Source: Bog-1198 sp963727045 | Lineage (GTDB): Bacteria > Pseudomonadota > Gammaproteobacteria > Steroidobacterales > Steroidobacteraceae | Direction: 5' to 3' | Length of the DNA stretch: 64,000 bases | NCBI GenBank assembly: GCA_963727045.1 | Contig: CAVSES010000001.1 | Span: 868,001-932,000, forward strand | The notes under the pieces: generated by a model | Databases searched by the model: none | What the model was told of the DNA's origin: nothing | The model's input: only the letters and a program-made list of their open reading frames with translations | In this document: in pieces, positions 52,466 through 61,839 of the stretch | Position numbering within the stretch: position 1 is the stretch's first letter | How the letters are laid out: the number at the start of each line of letters is the position of its first letter | Program-made: the position numbers and the translations under genes

Positions 52466-54910
52466 TCAACTTTTGATCCTCTCGTTTTTCGGGTCGTACA
52501 ATGGCCGCAGCGAGGCGCTCGCCGGGCAGCGGATTCCGGCCACCTCGATTTCAAAGTCATCCGGCCCGATGGTGGAGTTCCCCGAACTTCCGAGCGCCAC
52601 ATAGCCAAGGCCCACGGCGGCTCCCAGCGTGTGGGCATACATTCCCGAGCGGATGAACCCGACGATCGAGCCGCCCTGCCAGATCGGCTCGTTGTGGTAC
52701 AGCAAGGGCTCCGGATTTTTGAGCTTGAACTGAACCAAGCGCTTGCTCCACCCGGCTTGCTTCTGCCGCAGGAGCGCCTCGCGGCCGATGAAGCCGCCCG
52801 CTTTGTCCCACTTGACTGCAAATCCCAGCCCGGCTTCGAGCGGCGTGTCTTCATCGGTGATGTCGTGCCCCCAATGCCGATAGCCTTTCTCGATTCGCAG
52901 CGAATTGAGCGCGTGATAGCCCGCATGCGCCAGCCCGCATGCGGCGCCGGCGCCGACCAGCTCGTCATACACACCCTGCATGAATTCGGTGGGTACATAG
53001 AGTTCCCATCCGAGTTCGCCCACGTAGGTGATGCGCGATGCCCGCACCAGCGCGTACCCCATTTCGATCACGCGGCTGGTGGCGAAGGGGAAGGCCGCAT
53101 CCGACAGATCGTTCGGCGTCAGCGATTGCAGCAATTCCCGCGCGCGGGGCCCCATCACCGACAAGACACCCATCCCGGAAGTCACGTTGGTCAACACACA
53201 GCGGGCGCCGGGGTCGATGTGCCGCTCGAGCCAGTTGAAGTCCTTGGTTTCGGTTTCGGCGCCGCCCACGATGAGATACGCGGCCTCGCTCAACCGTGTC
53301 ACGGTCAGATCCGCCTCGATTCCGCCCCGGTCGTTGAGCCACTGCGTGTAGACCATTCTCCCGGGTGCGACGTCGACGTCGTTGGCGCAGACCCGATTGA
53401 GCACGCCTACGGCGTCGGAGCCTTCCAGGCGAAATTTGGCGAACGAGGACTGGTCGAACAATCCCACCCTCGATCGCACGGCGTGGTGCTCGTTCGCGCT
53501 GTGCGCGAACCAGTTCTGGCGGCCGTAGCTGTATTCATAGCGGGGCCGGACACCCGCGGGCGCGAACCAGTTGGCGCGCTCCCAGCCGAAAGCTTCGCCG
53601 AAGCACGCGCCCGCGGCGGCAAGGCGGTCATGCAGGGTCGATTTGCGCACGCCGCGCGCGGTTTCGTACTGGCGAAACGGCCAATGCGTCGCGTACAACA
53701 ATCCCAGGCTTTCGGAGACCCGGGCCCGCAGGTATTTGCGGTTGATCTGGAACGGCATGCTTCGCCGCACGTCGACTTCCCACAAGTCGACGGGCGGGTG
53801 TCCGTCGCGCATCCACTCGGAGACCACCTTGCCGACCCCGCCGGCCGATTGCAGGCCAATGGAATTCAGCCCCGCGGCGACGAAGCAGTTGGCAAGCTCG
53901 GCCGACTCGCCCAGATGATATCGAACGTCCGGCGTGAAGCTTTCAGGACCGCAAAAAAACTTTTGAATTCCGGCCTTCTCCAACGCGGGGATGCGGCGCA
54001 TCGCGTCGATGAGCACCGGCTCGAAATGACCGAAATCGCCGGCAATTTCGCCGAAGGAAAAATCTTCGGGAATTCCGCCGGCTCCCCACGGGCGGGCGCG
54101 GGGCTCGAATGCCCCGACCAGCAACTTGCCCGCATCGTATTTGAAATAGCTGCAATGATCGTAGTCGCGCAGCACCGGCATGTCGGCCTTCAGGCCGGGC
54201 ACATCCTGGAACAGGACGTAGTAGTGCTCGCACGCATGCAGAGGCACGGTCACGCCGATTTCCGCGGCGAGATCCCGGGTCCACATGCCGCCGCACAGAA
54301 CCACGAAATCGGCGTGGATGCGACCCCGGTCCGTCTGCACGCCGCGCACACGGCGTCCGTCATGATGGATGGCGGTGACCTTGAGGTCCTGATAGATCAG
54401 CGCGCCGCGCGAGCGGGCGCCTTTGGCAAGTGCCTGGGTGACATCGACGGCATTGGCGTAGCCATCGCTCGGTATGTGAATGCCGCCGATGACATCCTCG
54501 AGATTGGCGAGCGGATACAGGGAATGAATCTCCTGCGGCCCGACGACGTCGACCGGCAGCCCGAATACTTTGGCCATCGAGGCATTGCGCTTCAGCTCTT
54601 CCATGCGGCCGGGAGTGGTCGCCAGGGACAACGAGCCGCATTGCCGGTAGCCCGTCGCTTGACCGGTTTCCGCCTCCAGGCCGCGGTACAAGTCGCCCGT
54701 ATAGCGGGCGAGCTGCGTCATGTTGATGCTCTGGCGCAATTGGCCAACCAGGCCTGCCGCGTGCCAGGTCGTGCCGCTGGTCAAAGCCTTGCGCTCGAGC
54801 AGCACGATGTCGCTCCAACCCATTTTGGTCAGGTGATAGGCGACGGAGCATCCGATCACTCCACCCCCGACGATGACGACCCGGGCGCGCTTCGGCAGAT
54901 CCGCAGCCAT
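52466..54910 (-). CDS. Dimethylglycine/sarcosine-dehydrogenase-like FAD and folate protein (second copy)
   Basis: An 814-residue two-domain protein. VVIVGGGVIGCS gives the FAD fold and TTWHAAG places His50 at the covalent-FAD position. The C-terminal half is GcvT-like (GELGWELYVPTEF, NSLRIEKGYRHWG). It starts two bases after the stop of the 54913 gene. The region between, LGESAELANCFVAAGLNSIG, is typical of the family. Transfer of a methyl group to THF is expected. Confidence 0.9.
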   Translation of the reverse strand: MAADLPKRARVVIVGGGVIGCSVAYHLTKMGWSDIVLLERKALTSGTTWHAAGLVGQLRQSINMTQLARYTGDLYRGLEAETGQATGYRQCGSLSLATTPGRMEELKRNASMAKVFGLPVDVVGPQEIHSLYPLANLEDVIGGIHIPSDGYANAVDVTQALAKGARSRGALIYQDLKVTAIHHDGRRVRGVQTDRGRIHADFVVLCGGMWTRDLAAEIGVTVPLHACEHYYVLFQDVPGLKADMPVLRDYDHCSYFKYDAGKLLVGAFEPRARPWGAGGIPEDFSFGEIAGDFGHFEPVLIDAMRRIPALEKAGIQKFFCGPESFTPDVRYHLGESAELANCFVAAGLNSIGLQSAGGVGKVVSEWMRDGHPPVDLWEVDVRRSMPFQINRKYLRARVSESLGLLYATHWPFRQYETARGVRKSTLHDRLAAAGACFGEAFGWERANWFAPAGVRPRYEYSYGRQNWFAHSANEHHAVRSRVGLFDQSSFAKFRLEGSDAVGVLNRVCANDVDVAPGRMVYTQWLNDRGGIEADLTVTRLSEAAYLIVGGAETETKDFNWLERHIDPGARCVLTNVTSGMGVLSVMGPRARELLQSLTPNDLSDAAFPFATSRVIEMGYALVRASRITYVGELGWELYVPTEFMQGVYDELVGAGAACGLAHAGYHALNSLRIEKGYRHWGHDITDEDTPLEAGLGFAVKWDKAGGFIGREALLRQKQAGWSKRLVQFKLKNPEPLLYHNEPIWQGGSIVGFIRSGMYAHTLGAAVGLGYVALGSSGNSTIGPDDFEIEVAGIRCPASASLRPLYDPKNERIKS

Positions 54911-54912
54911 GA

Positions 54913-57330
54913 TCAGACCGTCATCCGAGTGTTGTCGGCGTCGAACGCCGGCGCTCCGAGCACCCTCGCAGACCGTCGCTCGCCTTGAATGAGCACGTCG
55001 AAACCGCTTCCGACCGAGGCGAACTCAAGGTCGACGCAGGCGAATGCCAGACTCTTGCCGACCCGATGTCCGTAGGCGCCGGAAGTGACCACGCCGATGC
55101 ATCGATCGCCGACGAGCGCGGGTTCCCCGCCGCGCGCATCGGTATCGGTCGCGGCGACTTCCGCGTACACGATCTTGAGAGACCTCGGCTGCTGCCCGAG
55201 CGTCGCCCTCTTGCCGACGAAGTCCGGCTTGCGGAAGTCGATGAAGCGCGGCATGTCCGCCTCCAGCATGTTCAATTCGTTGGTCAATTCGGTGGACCAG
55301 GCCTTGTAGCCTTTCTCGATCCGCATGGTGTTGACCGCGTACAACCCATAATTGGCGATCCCGAACCGCCGGCCCGCTTCCCAAACCGCATCGTAGACTG
55401 CCGGCAGCGACTCGATCGGCGGATGCAACTCCCAGCCGAGTTCACCCACGTAGCTGACTCGAAGAGCGCGCACCGGGTGCCCCGCCACGTGCAGCTCGCG
55501 CGCCTGCAGCCAGCGGAACGCATCGTTGCCCAGATCCGTCCCGGTGAGCTGGCGGAGGACGTCCCGGGAGCGCGGTCCGCTCACCACGAGCACGCCGCGA
55601 CGTTCGGTGACATCTTCGATCTGGACCGCTTCGCCCGGTACGAGGCTCTGGGTCAGAAGATCCAGATCGCGGATCTCAGCCGCGGCTGCCGACAGCGCGT
55701 AGAAGCGCGTGTCATCGAGCCGTGTGATCGTCATTTCGCCCTGAATGCGTCCGCCCTGCGACAACAGATGCACGAGCGCGACGCCTCCGCTCTTGCGGGG
55801 GATCCGGTTGGCGCAGATGCGGTTCAAGAAGGCTTCGGCTCCCTCTCCGCTGATGTCGTACTTGGCGAATCCCGTCAAGTCCAGCAGTCCGACGCGCCGG
55901 TGCACGGCCTCGACTTCATCCCGCACCACCTCGAACACATTGTTGCGGCGGTAGCTGCAATCCTCGACCCGGCCATCGAGCGAGAACCACTTGGGGCGCT
56001 CCCAGCCGAAGGTTTCCGTGTGCACGCAGCCCTGCGCCCTCAGCCGTTCATGCAGCGGACTCTTCTTCTTCGGACGCCCCGCCATTTCTTCCTCGCCCGG
56101 GGCGCGCGTCGTGAAGGTCAGCCGGTAGTCGAGGTACACCTTGTCGTGAACATACTTCGCATCGGCGAACGGACCGAATCGCCGAGGGTCGAATTCCGCC
56201 ATGTTGATTTCGGCATCGCCGTGCAGCATCCATTGCGCGAGGTACTTGCCGCAGCCGCCGCCCTGGGCGATCCCGAACGAGGTTCCGCAACACATCCAGA
56301 AATTCCTCAAATGTGCGGCGGGCCCCAGCAATGGCGCCCCGTCGGGCGTATGCGGGATGGCGCCGTTGATGACGCGGCGGATTCCGACCTCGCCGAAGAT
56401 CGGCATGCGTTCGATGGCTCTCTCGAGCCAGGGCGCGATGCGGTCCAAATCGTCCGGAAACAGTTCGTTCGACGCTTCCCACTCGGGGAAACCGCGCGGG
56501 GCCCACGCTTCGGTGAGCCCGGCGTTTTCATAGATGCCCATCAAGCCGGATTTCTGCTCCTGGCGAAAATAGCCCGATGTATAGGAGTCGCGCATCACGG
56601 GAATTTCCACGCTCCGCTCCATAAATGCCTGAATCGGATGAGTCACGACATAGTGGTGCTGCATGTTCGTGATGGGCGCATCCGCCCCGACCATCTCGGC
56701 CACCTGCCGGGCATAGCAGCCCGCTGCATTGACGACCATCTCGGCCACGATGTTGCCTTGTTCCGTGACCACTTCCCATTCGCCGCCGCGCCGAGGCCGG
56801 ATGTCGAGGACCCGATTGCGGCGCATCACGGTCGCTCCCAGGTCGCGGGCCGCTTTGGCGAGCGCGTTGCAGAGCCCGGACGGGTCGCCGTGACCGTCGT
56901 CCCGCGTCCATGCGGCGGCGAGCACGTTGTTCGTGGTCAAGAAAGGATTCAAACGGCGGATCTCGTCCAGTCCGACGATTTCCATGCTGAATCCGATGCT
57001 TCTTGAAAATCCGTGCACGAACTTGAGCCAGTTGAGTTCGCGTTCGTTGTTGGCGAGCCGCAGCCCTCCGCAGGGATGCCAACTGACGTACTGGCCCGTC
57101 AGCGCCTCGAGCTTTGGATACAGCGTGTTGCTGTAGGCGTGAATTTTGGCGAGGTTATAGCTTCCCGTGATGCTCGGGCATTGTCCGGCGGCATGCCAGG
57201 TCGAACCCGAGGTGAGCTCGCCTTTTTCGATCAACACCGAGTCGGTGCAGCCGTCCAAGGCCAAATGGTAGAGGAGGCTCGCGCCCATCATGCCGCCGCC
57301 GACCACGACCACCCGAGCATTAGTTTTCAT
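54913..57330 (-). CDS. Dimethylglycine/sarcosine-dehydrogenase-like FAD and folate protein (third copy)
   Basis: An 805-residue relative of the 52466 product. VVVVGGGMMGAS is the FAD-binding loop and STWHAAG supplies His46 for covalent flavin. GcvT-like GELGWELHPP and NTMRIEKGYKAW lie in the C-terminal half. First gene of the operon 54913-52466-51189-50255, all with gaps of 13-27 bases or less. It is divergent from the LysR gene at 57451. The sequence differs from the other two, so roles may be split between dimethylglycine, sarcosine and other N-methyl compounds. Confidence 0.9.
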   Translation of the reverse strand: MKTNARVVVVGGGMMGASLLYHLALDGCTDSVLIEKGELTSGSTWHAAGQCPSITGSYNLAKIHAYSNTLYPKLEALTGQYVSWHPCGGLRLANNERELNWLKFVHGFSRSIGFSMEIVGLDEIRRLNPFLTTNNVLAAAWTRDDGHGDPSGLCNALAKAARDLGATVMRRNRVLDIRPRRGGEWEVVTEQGNIVAEMVVNAAGCYARQVAEMVGADAPITNMQHHYVVTHPIQAFMERSVEIPVMRDSYTSGYFRQEQKSGLMGIYENAGLTEAWAPRGFPEWEASNELFPDDLDRIAPWLERAIERMPIFGEVGIRRVINGAIPHTPDGAPLLGPAAHLRNFWMCCGTSFGIAQGGGCGKYLAQWMLHGDAEINMAEFDPRRFGPFADAKYVHDKVYLDYRLTFTTRAPGEEEMAGRPKKKSPLHERLRAQGCVHTETFGWERPKWFSLDGRVEDCSYRRNNVFEVVRDEVEAVHRRVGLLDLTGFAKYDISGEGAEAFLNRICANRIPRKSGGVALVHLLSQGGRIQGEMTITRLDDTRFYALSAAAAEIRDLDLLTQSLVPGEAVQIEDVTERRGVLVVSGPRSRDVLRQLTGTDLGNDAFRWLQARELHVAGHPVRALRVSYVGELGWELHPPIESLPAVYDAVWEAGRRFGIANYGLYAVNTMRIEKGYKAWSTELTNELNMLEADMPRFIDFRKPDFVGKRATLGQQPRSLKIVYAEVAATDTDARGGEPALVGDRCIGVVTSGAYGHRVGKSLAFACVDLEFASVGSGFDVLIQGERRSARVLGAPAFDADNTRMTV

Positions 57331-57450
57331 TTATTTCCAATTGATTGAGCCAAGACGGGGAGTTGACCACAATAAATTGATCGCTGGGGAGCATACAACC
57401 GAATATTTTGCTACCTTTGGCCCTAATTTTTTAGTGCGAGGCTTTCAGGG

Positions 57451-58386
57451 TTGCCCCAAATCCGCCCAGTCGTCGGCCTGCCCACATTGACATGGCTGCG
57501 GGCTTTCGAAGCTGCCGCGCGGACCTCGAGCTTTTCTGCGGCGGCGGCCGAACTCAACCTAACCTCCGGCGCGATCAGCTACCAAATACGCGCGCTCGAG
57601 GGGCATCTGGGCTTCGCGCTGTTTGAGCGCCTGCCGCGTGGCGTCAAGCTCACTGCCATGGGCGTGGCGTATTTGTCGCCGGTGCGAAAGGCATTCGAGG
57701 AACTCGCCGACTCGACGGTTGGGCTCTTCGGCGGATCGGAGCGGGTGCAAATCACCGTTCACGCGCCGGTGTCCCTGGCGGCCCTTTGGCTCGCCCCGAA
57801 GCTGCCGGCGTTCGGCAAGGCGAACCCGTCGATCGACGTGCGGTTGTCTTCGGTGATATGGGACAACGCAGTCCTCGATGAAGCCACCGACTTGGAAATT
57901 CGCTACGGCGCGGGCCACTGGCATGGCTACAAGTCGGAGCGGCTGATGAACCAGAACATCCTCACCGTTTGCAGTCCGGCGCTGCTGCGCACATTGAAGG
58001 CGCACGCAGAGCCGGCCGCGTTGTTGGCGCAGCACATCATCCACATCATGGGCCATGAGGATCATTGGTTGAAGGTGCGCCAGGAACTCGATCTGGCGAG
58101 CGTTCCAGCGAACATGGGGCCGACCGTGGACACGACGATCGCCGCACTGGAACTCGCGGCGGCCGGAGCGGGCGTTGCATTGGCGCACGGCATTTTTCTG
58201 GACGCCTACGTCGCGGCTCAGAGGCTCGTGATTGCCCTGCCGCAGGAATTTCAGGATGACAACTCGTACTTCGTGGTCACCCCGGAGCGTCCGCAGCGAA
58301 TACGCCGGGAAGTGCGACTGTTCAAGGAATGGTTGATTGCGGCCGCAGCCGCGCGGGAGGCAATGCCTGCCTCGTACGCCCGGTGA
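57451..58386 (+). CDS. LysR-family regulator (GcvA-like)
   Basis: A 311-residue regulator with winged-helix motifs LPTLTWLRAFEAAARTSSFSAAA and LTSGAISYQIRALEGHLG. The start appears to be a TTG at 57451; no in-frame ATG exists before the helix-turn-helix. GcvA-like proteins respond to glycine or related compounds. It is divergent from the dimethylglycine-dehydrogenase operon, which it probably controls. Confidence 0.88.
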   Translation: MPQIRPVVGLPTLTWLRAFEAAARTSSFSAAAAELNLTSGAISYQIRALEGHLGFALFERLPRGVKLTAMGVAYLSPVRKAFEELADSTVGLFGGSERVQITVHAPVSLAALWLAPKLPAFGKANPSIDVRLSSVIWDNAVLDEATDLEIRYGAGHWHGYKSERLMNQNILTVCSPALLRTLKAHAEPAALLAQHIIHIMGHEDHWLKVRQELDLASVPANMGPTVDTTIAALELAAAGAGVALAHGIFLDAYVAAQRLVIALPQEFQDDNSYFVVTPERPQRIRREVRLFKEWLIAAAAAREAMPASYAR

Positions 58387-58542
58387 TCGCCACGCGCAAC
58401 GAGGGGCGCAGCGGCCGTCGAGCGGCGCAAATGTTAGTGAGAATCGTTCGCGCGCTCGTCCACAATTAATTATTATTTATGACAAAAGGTCCGGAAAAAG
58501 CGGGAAGATGCTGCCCAGTACTTCACCCATAGGAACATCATC

Positions 58543-58878
58543 ATGCAAAGCAAGATTTCACGGAGAGCTCTGGTCAAAGGCGGACTCATCGCCGGCGCCT
58601 TCATTCCCGCGATCGGTCTCGTGGCCGGCACCGCACAGGCCGCCGGGCTTCCCGCCCTCGATCCGAAGGATCCCACCGCAATGGCCCTCGGATTCGTGAC
58701 GGATTCGACGAAGGTCGATGCCGCGGCGAATGCCACGTACAAGCCGACGCAAAAATGCAGCAATTGTGCGCAGTTCCAGGGAAAGGCGGGTGATGCGACT
58801 GCCGGCTGCAATATATTCGCGGGCAAGAGCGTGCCGGCCGGCGGCTGGTGCAAAGTGTGGGCGGCGAAGCCCGCGTAA
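58543..58878 (+). CDS. High-potential iron-sulfur protein (HiPIP)
   Basis: A 111-residue HiPIP precursor. The Tat signal has SRRALVKGG and a hydrophobic stretch ending AQAA near residue 34. Cluster ligands are Cys72, Cys75, Cys89 and Cys103. HiPIPs shuttle electrons in the periplasm, for example from a cytochrome bc1 complex to oxidases or photosynthetic centres. AGGAAC precedes the ATG. It stands alone between the LysR and membrane-anchored protein genes; its partner here is unknown. Confidence 0.95.
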   Translation: MQSKISRRALVKGGLIAGAFIPAIGLVAGTAQAAGLPALDPKDPTAMALGFVTDSTKVDAAANATYKPTQKCSNCAQFQGKAGDATAGCNIFAGKSVPAGGWCKVWAAKPA

Positions 58879-58900
58879 GGGCTCGAGGATCGAGGGAGCG

Positions 58901-58924
58901 GGGGACGCGCGAGGGCGCGTCCCC
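58901..58924. other. Perfect 10-bp GC-rich hairpin after the HiPIP gene
   Basis: 58901-58910 pairs with 58915-58924 around a four-base loop. No T-tract follows, so it may be a transcript-stabilising or Rho-assisted structure at the HiPIP 3' end. Confidence 0.5.
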
Positions 58925-58996
58925 AAGAGCCGGCATCAGACAGGCTCTTAGATCGCGGTCACGGAACCCCATGCCGCTTTACGCCAAAGTGGGCGC

Positions 58997-59602
58997 ATGT
59001 GGCGTTCACTCCTCACGTTGATCCTGCTGGTCTATGTTGTATGGGGAGCGTGGAGCTGGTTCGACGGCCGACCGCTGCATCCGGCGGACGGCGTTCTGGC
59101 CGCCGAGGAGCCGCGGCAAACCAACCTTACCGGCGGCGATAAGGTGCGCATCGGACGCTGGACCCTGACGGTGCGCGCGAATTATCAGATTACCGCCCGC
59201 GTTCTGGCCCGGGAGCGCTATCACTTCGACGCGCTGTCGGATCTCGTTCCCGAAGATCTGGCACTGGGTTGGGGGCCCATGTCGGACAGTCGAATACTGC
59301 GCGACATCGACATTTCGCAATCGAACCGGTTCTACTACTGGCGCGCGCCCGGCGGTCTGCCGATATCCGCCAACTCGATCGTCACCCACAGCGCGAACAC
59401 GCACGTCATTGCGCAGAATCCGCTGATCGCCCGGGAGCTGTCGCGGCTGCGGCCGGGTCAGATCGTCACGCTGTCGGGCGAGCTGGTGGACGGGGTTCGC
59501 GACGATGGCACCATCATTCACACCTCGCTCGTGCGAACCGACAGCGGGGCGGGCGCCTGCGAGGTTTTGTTGGTGACCGACGCGACGCCTGAGCCCCGAT
59601 GA
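58997..59602 (+). CDS. Membrane-anchored protein of unknown function
   Basis: A 201-residue protein with one N-terminal hydrophobic helix (LLTLILLVYVVWGAWSW) and a soluble beta-rich remainder, probably in the periplasm. I see a family-like stretch (LSDLVPEDLALGWGPMSD and FYYWRAPGGLPIS, then HSANTHVIAQN) that I have met in uncharacterised proteobacterial proteins, but cannot name it. It is convergent with the LigC gene, 37 bases away. Confidence 0.75.
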   Translation: MWRSLLTLILLVYVVWGAWSWFDGRPLHPADGVLAAEEPRQTNLTGGDKVRIGRWTLTVRANYQITARVLARERYHFDALSDLVPEDLALGWGPMSDSRILRDIDISQSNRFYYWRAPGGLPISANSIVTHSANTHVIAQNPLIARELSRLRPGQIVTLSGELVDGVRDDGTIIHTSLVRTDSGAGACEVLLVTDATPEPR

Positions 59603-59639
59603 ATCACGGGCTGCCCTTCGCGAAAACGTTCTGCGGCGC

Positions 59640-60593
59640 CTACTGCGGAGATTGCTCGAGCTGCCGTTCGAGGCGGCCCAGCGTCTGCATCGCAGGCAGG
59701 CATTGCGCCAGACTGGAATTCGGCTCGCGCTCTTCGCGGATGGCGGCGAAGAATTCGCGATCCTGCAGCTCGATGCCGTTCATCGACACGTCGACCTTCG
59801 ACACGTCGATCGGATTGTTCTTGCCGTCCAGAAGCTCATCGTAGCGCGCAATGTAGGTGCCGTTGTCGCAGATGTAGCGGAAGAAGCTTCCCAGCGGGCC
59901 GTCGTTGTTGAACGACAGGGAGAGCGTGCAGATGGCGCCGGTCGGTGCCTTGAGCCCGATGCTCATGTCCATGGCAATCCCCAAGACCGGATGAATCGGT
60001 CCCTGAAGGGCATGCGCCTGCGATACGTTCTCGCCGGTCTGATAGGCGAACAGATCGACCGTGTGGCACGCGTGATGCCACAGCAGATGGTCGGTCCAGC
60101 TTCGCGGCCTGCCGAGCGCATTCGTGTTGGAGCGCCGGAAAAAATATGTCTGCACGTCCATCTGAAGTAGCTTGATCTCACCGGCGAGAATGCGGTTGTG
60201 CACCCACTGATGGCTGGGATTGAACCGGCGGGTGTGTCCGGCCATCGCAACGACGCCGGTTTCGCGCTGCACGCGCACCAGCCGCTCGCTGTCCACGACC
60301 GAATCCGCCATCGGGATCTCGATCATGACGTGCTTGCCGGCGCGCATGCACTGCTCGCCCTGGGCCGCATGCATCTGTGTCGGTGTGGTCAGGATCACCG
60401 CGTCGAGTCCCGGCAGCGCAAGGCTCTCGGCGAGATTCGCGGTCCAATGCGGAATCTTCCATTGTTGCGCCACTTCGCGCGCCGAATCGACGTTCGAGCC
60501 GGCCAGCGAAACGACTTCGATTCCCGGAATCTTCGCCATCGCCTCCAGGTGCTTGATGCCGAAGGCGCCGTGGCCCGCGAGGCAGATCTTCAT
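59640..60593 (-). CDS. ligC: 4-carboxy-2-hydroxymuconate-6-semialdehyde dehydrogenase
   Basis: A 317-residue Gfo/Idh/MocA oxidoreductase. The N-terminal NAD motif CLAGHGAFGIKHL, EIPMADSV (catalytic-region E-I-P rather than the typical EKP) and WHHACHTVDLFAY match LigC-type dehydrogenases. It oxidises the ring-cleavage product of protocatechuate to 2-pyrone-4,6-dicarboxylate. Its ATG overlaps the ligB stop by four bases, forming ligABC on the minus strand. Confidence 0.9.
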   Translation of the reverse strand: MKICLAGHGAFGIKHLEAMAKIPGIEVVSLAGSNVDSAREVAQQWKIPHWTANLAESLALPGLDAVILTTPTQMHAAQGEQCMRAGKHVMIEIPMADSVVDSERLVRVQRETGVVAMAGHTRRFNPSHQWVHNRILAGEIKLLQMDVQTYFFRRSNTNALGRPRSWTDHLLWHHACHTVDLFAYQTGENVSQAHALQGPIHPVLGIAMDMSIGLKAPTGAICTLSLSFNNDGPLGSFFRYICDNGTYIARYDELLDGKNNPIDVSKVDVSMNGIELQDREFFAAIREEREPNSSLAQCLPAMQTLGRLERQLEQSPQ

Positions 60594-61438
60594 GCGGCGC
60601 TCCGATTTTCAAGGATCACGAGCCCGGCGGCGGTGTTCGATGCCGGAACGTGGTAGTGACGATAGATTTCGGCGACATTGTCGTCGAGCGCGCCGCGCAT
60701 CACGTGCCACATCACCAGCTCGATTCCTTCCGATCCGGCTTCGCGCATGTATTCGGTATGGGTGATGGTCGTGAGCGCCACGGGATCCCGGGTCAGTCCA
60801 TCGAGAAAGGCGGTATCGAACCGCCGATTGATCAATCCGGCGCGCTCGCCCTGCAGCTGGTGCGACATGCCCCCGGTTCCGTAGATGACGACCCGCAGAT
60901 CCTGGTCGAATTTCTCCACCGCCCGGCGAATCGCCTTTCCGAGCTTGAAGCACCGGGCGCCGGTGGGAGGGGGATATTGCACGACGTTGACGCACAGAGG
61001 GATCACCGGAAACGGCCAGGCGGAGGGTTCACCGCACGTGACCGACAGCGGCACCGTGAGCCCGTGATCGACCGGCATTTCGTTGGCGATGGTCATGTCG
61101 AACTCGTCCAGTATCAACGATTCGGCCAGATGCCACGCGAGCGCCGGATGGCCCATCACGGCGGGAACCGGCCGCGGTCCGAACCCCTCGTCGGCAACCG
61201 GAAACTTGTCGGCGACCCCGATCAAGAACGTCGGAATGATTTCCAGCGAGAATGCGGATGCATGATCGTTGTAGACGATGATCGCGACGTCCGGAGCCAG
61301 TCTGGCAAGCCATTCGCGCGCAGGTTCATACCCCTTGAAGAGCGGCTCCCAATAAGGAGTGTGCGTCATGCCCCGGTCGATGGCCGCTCCGATGGCCGGC
61401 ACGTGCGAAGTGGCGATTCCCGCGACAATCTTAGCCAT
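60590..61438 (-). CDS. ligB: Protocatechuate 4,5-dioxygenase beta subunit
   Basis: A 282-residue class III extradiol dioxygenase subunit. His12, His59 and Glu240 lie at the iron-ligand positions and His193 at the catalytic-base position, each within two residues of the characterised LigB numbering as I recall it. I chose the ATG at 61438 (AKIVAGIATSHVP) over the frame start at 61579. It begins two bases after ligA and overlaps ligC. It cleaves protocatechuate between C4 and C5. Confidence 0.95.
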   Translation of the reverse strand: MAKIVAGIATSHVPAIGAAIDRGMTHTPYWEPLFKGYEPAREWLARLAPDVAIIVYNDHASAFSLEIIPTFLIGVADKFPVADEGFGPRPVPAVMGHPALAWHLAESLILDEFDMTIANEMPVDHGLTVPLSVTCGEPSAWPFPVIPLCVNVVQYPPPTGARCFKLGKAIRRAVEKFDQDLRVVIYGTGGMSHQLQGERAGLINRRFDTAFLDGLTRDPVALTTITHTEYMREAGSEGIELVMWHVMRGALDDNVAEIYRHYHVPASNTAAGLVILENRSAA

Positions 61439-61440
61439 CC

Positions 61441-61839
61441 TCAGCTCTCCACCGGGTCCGGGCCCTTGTAACGGTTGCCCTCGGGGCTGCGGCCGCCGGC
61501 GAGCATCATCTGCGCGTACGCTTCCTTCGAAACACCGGACATCATGCCGGCCACATCCTGGAACGTCAGTCCGTCGCAAAATGCAATCTTGATGGTGTAG
61601 TAGATGTTTCCCCCGGCTCGAAGCATGCCCAGCCAGTCGCGCGCAAGCACCGTGCGGCGCTGTTCGGCATCGAGCGCAAAACCGTCCAGATACGCGGCTT
61701 CGTTTTCCTTGAAGCGTCTGCGGTTTTCCGGCTTGTTCAGGGACATGCAGAACATGTTCAGGTGATAACCAATGCGCCCGCGAGCGGCGTCATAGACGTA
61801 GGTGCCGGGGATGCTTTCGTAATCCCGAGGCGCGCTCAT
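61441..61839 (-). CDS. ligA: Protocatechuate 4,5-dioxygenase alpha subunit
   Basis: A 132-residue LigA protein. The alpha subunit is an all-helical partner capping the LigB active site. IPGTYVYDAARGRIGYHLNMFCMSL, and GGNIYYTIKIAFCDGLTFQDVAG, are very typical. The ATG at 61839 overlaps the LysR stop by four bases, so the regulator is the first gene in the same unit. Confidence 0.95.
   Translation of the reverse strand: MSAPRDYESIPGTYVYDAARGRIGYHLNMFCMSLNKPENRRRFKENEAAYLDGFALDAEQRRTVLARDWLGMLRAGGNIYYTIKIAFCDGLTFQDVAGMMSGVSKEAYAQMMLAGGRSPEGNRYKGPDPVES

Noticed and set aside
52466..54988. 842-residue plus-strand frame antisense to the dimethylglycine-dehydrogenase-like gene
   Set aside because: Long antisense frames are common in GC-rich DNA; its translation shows no domain, while the minus strand has clear FAD and GcvT motifs.
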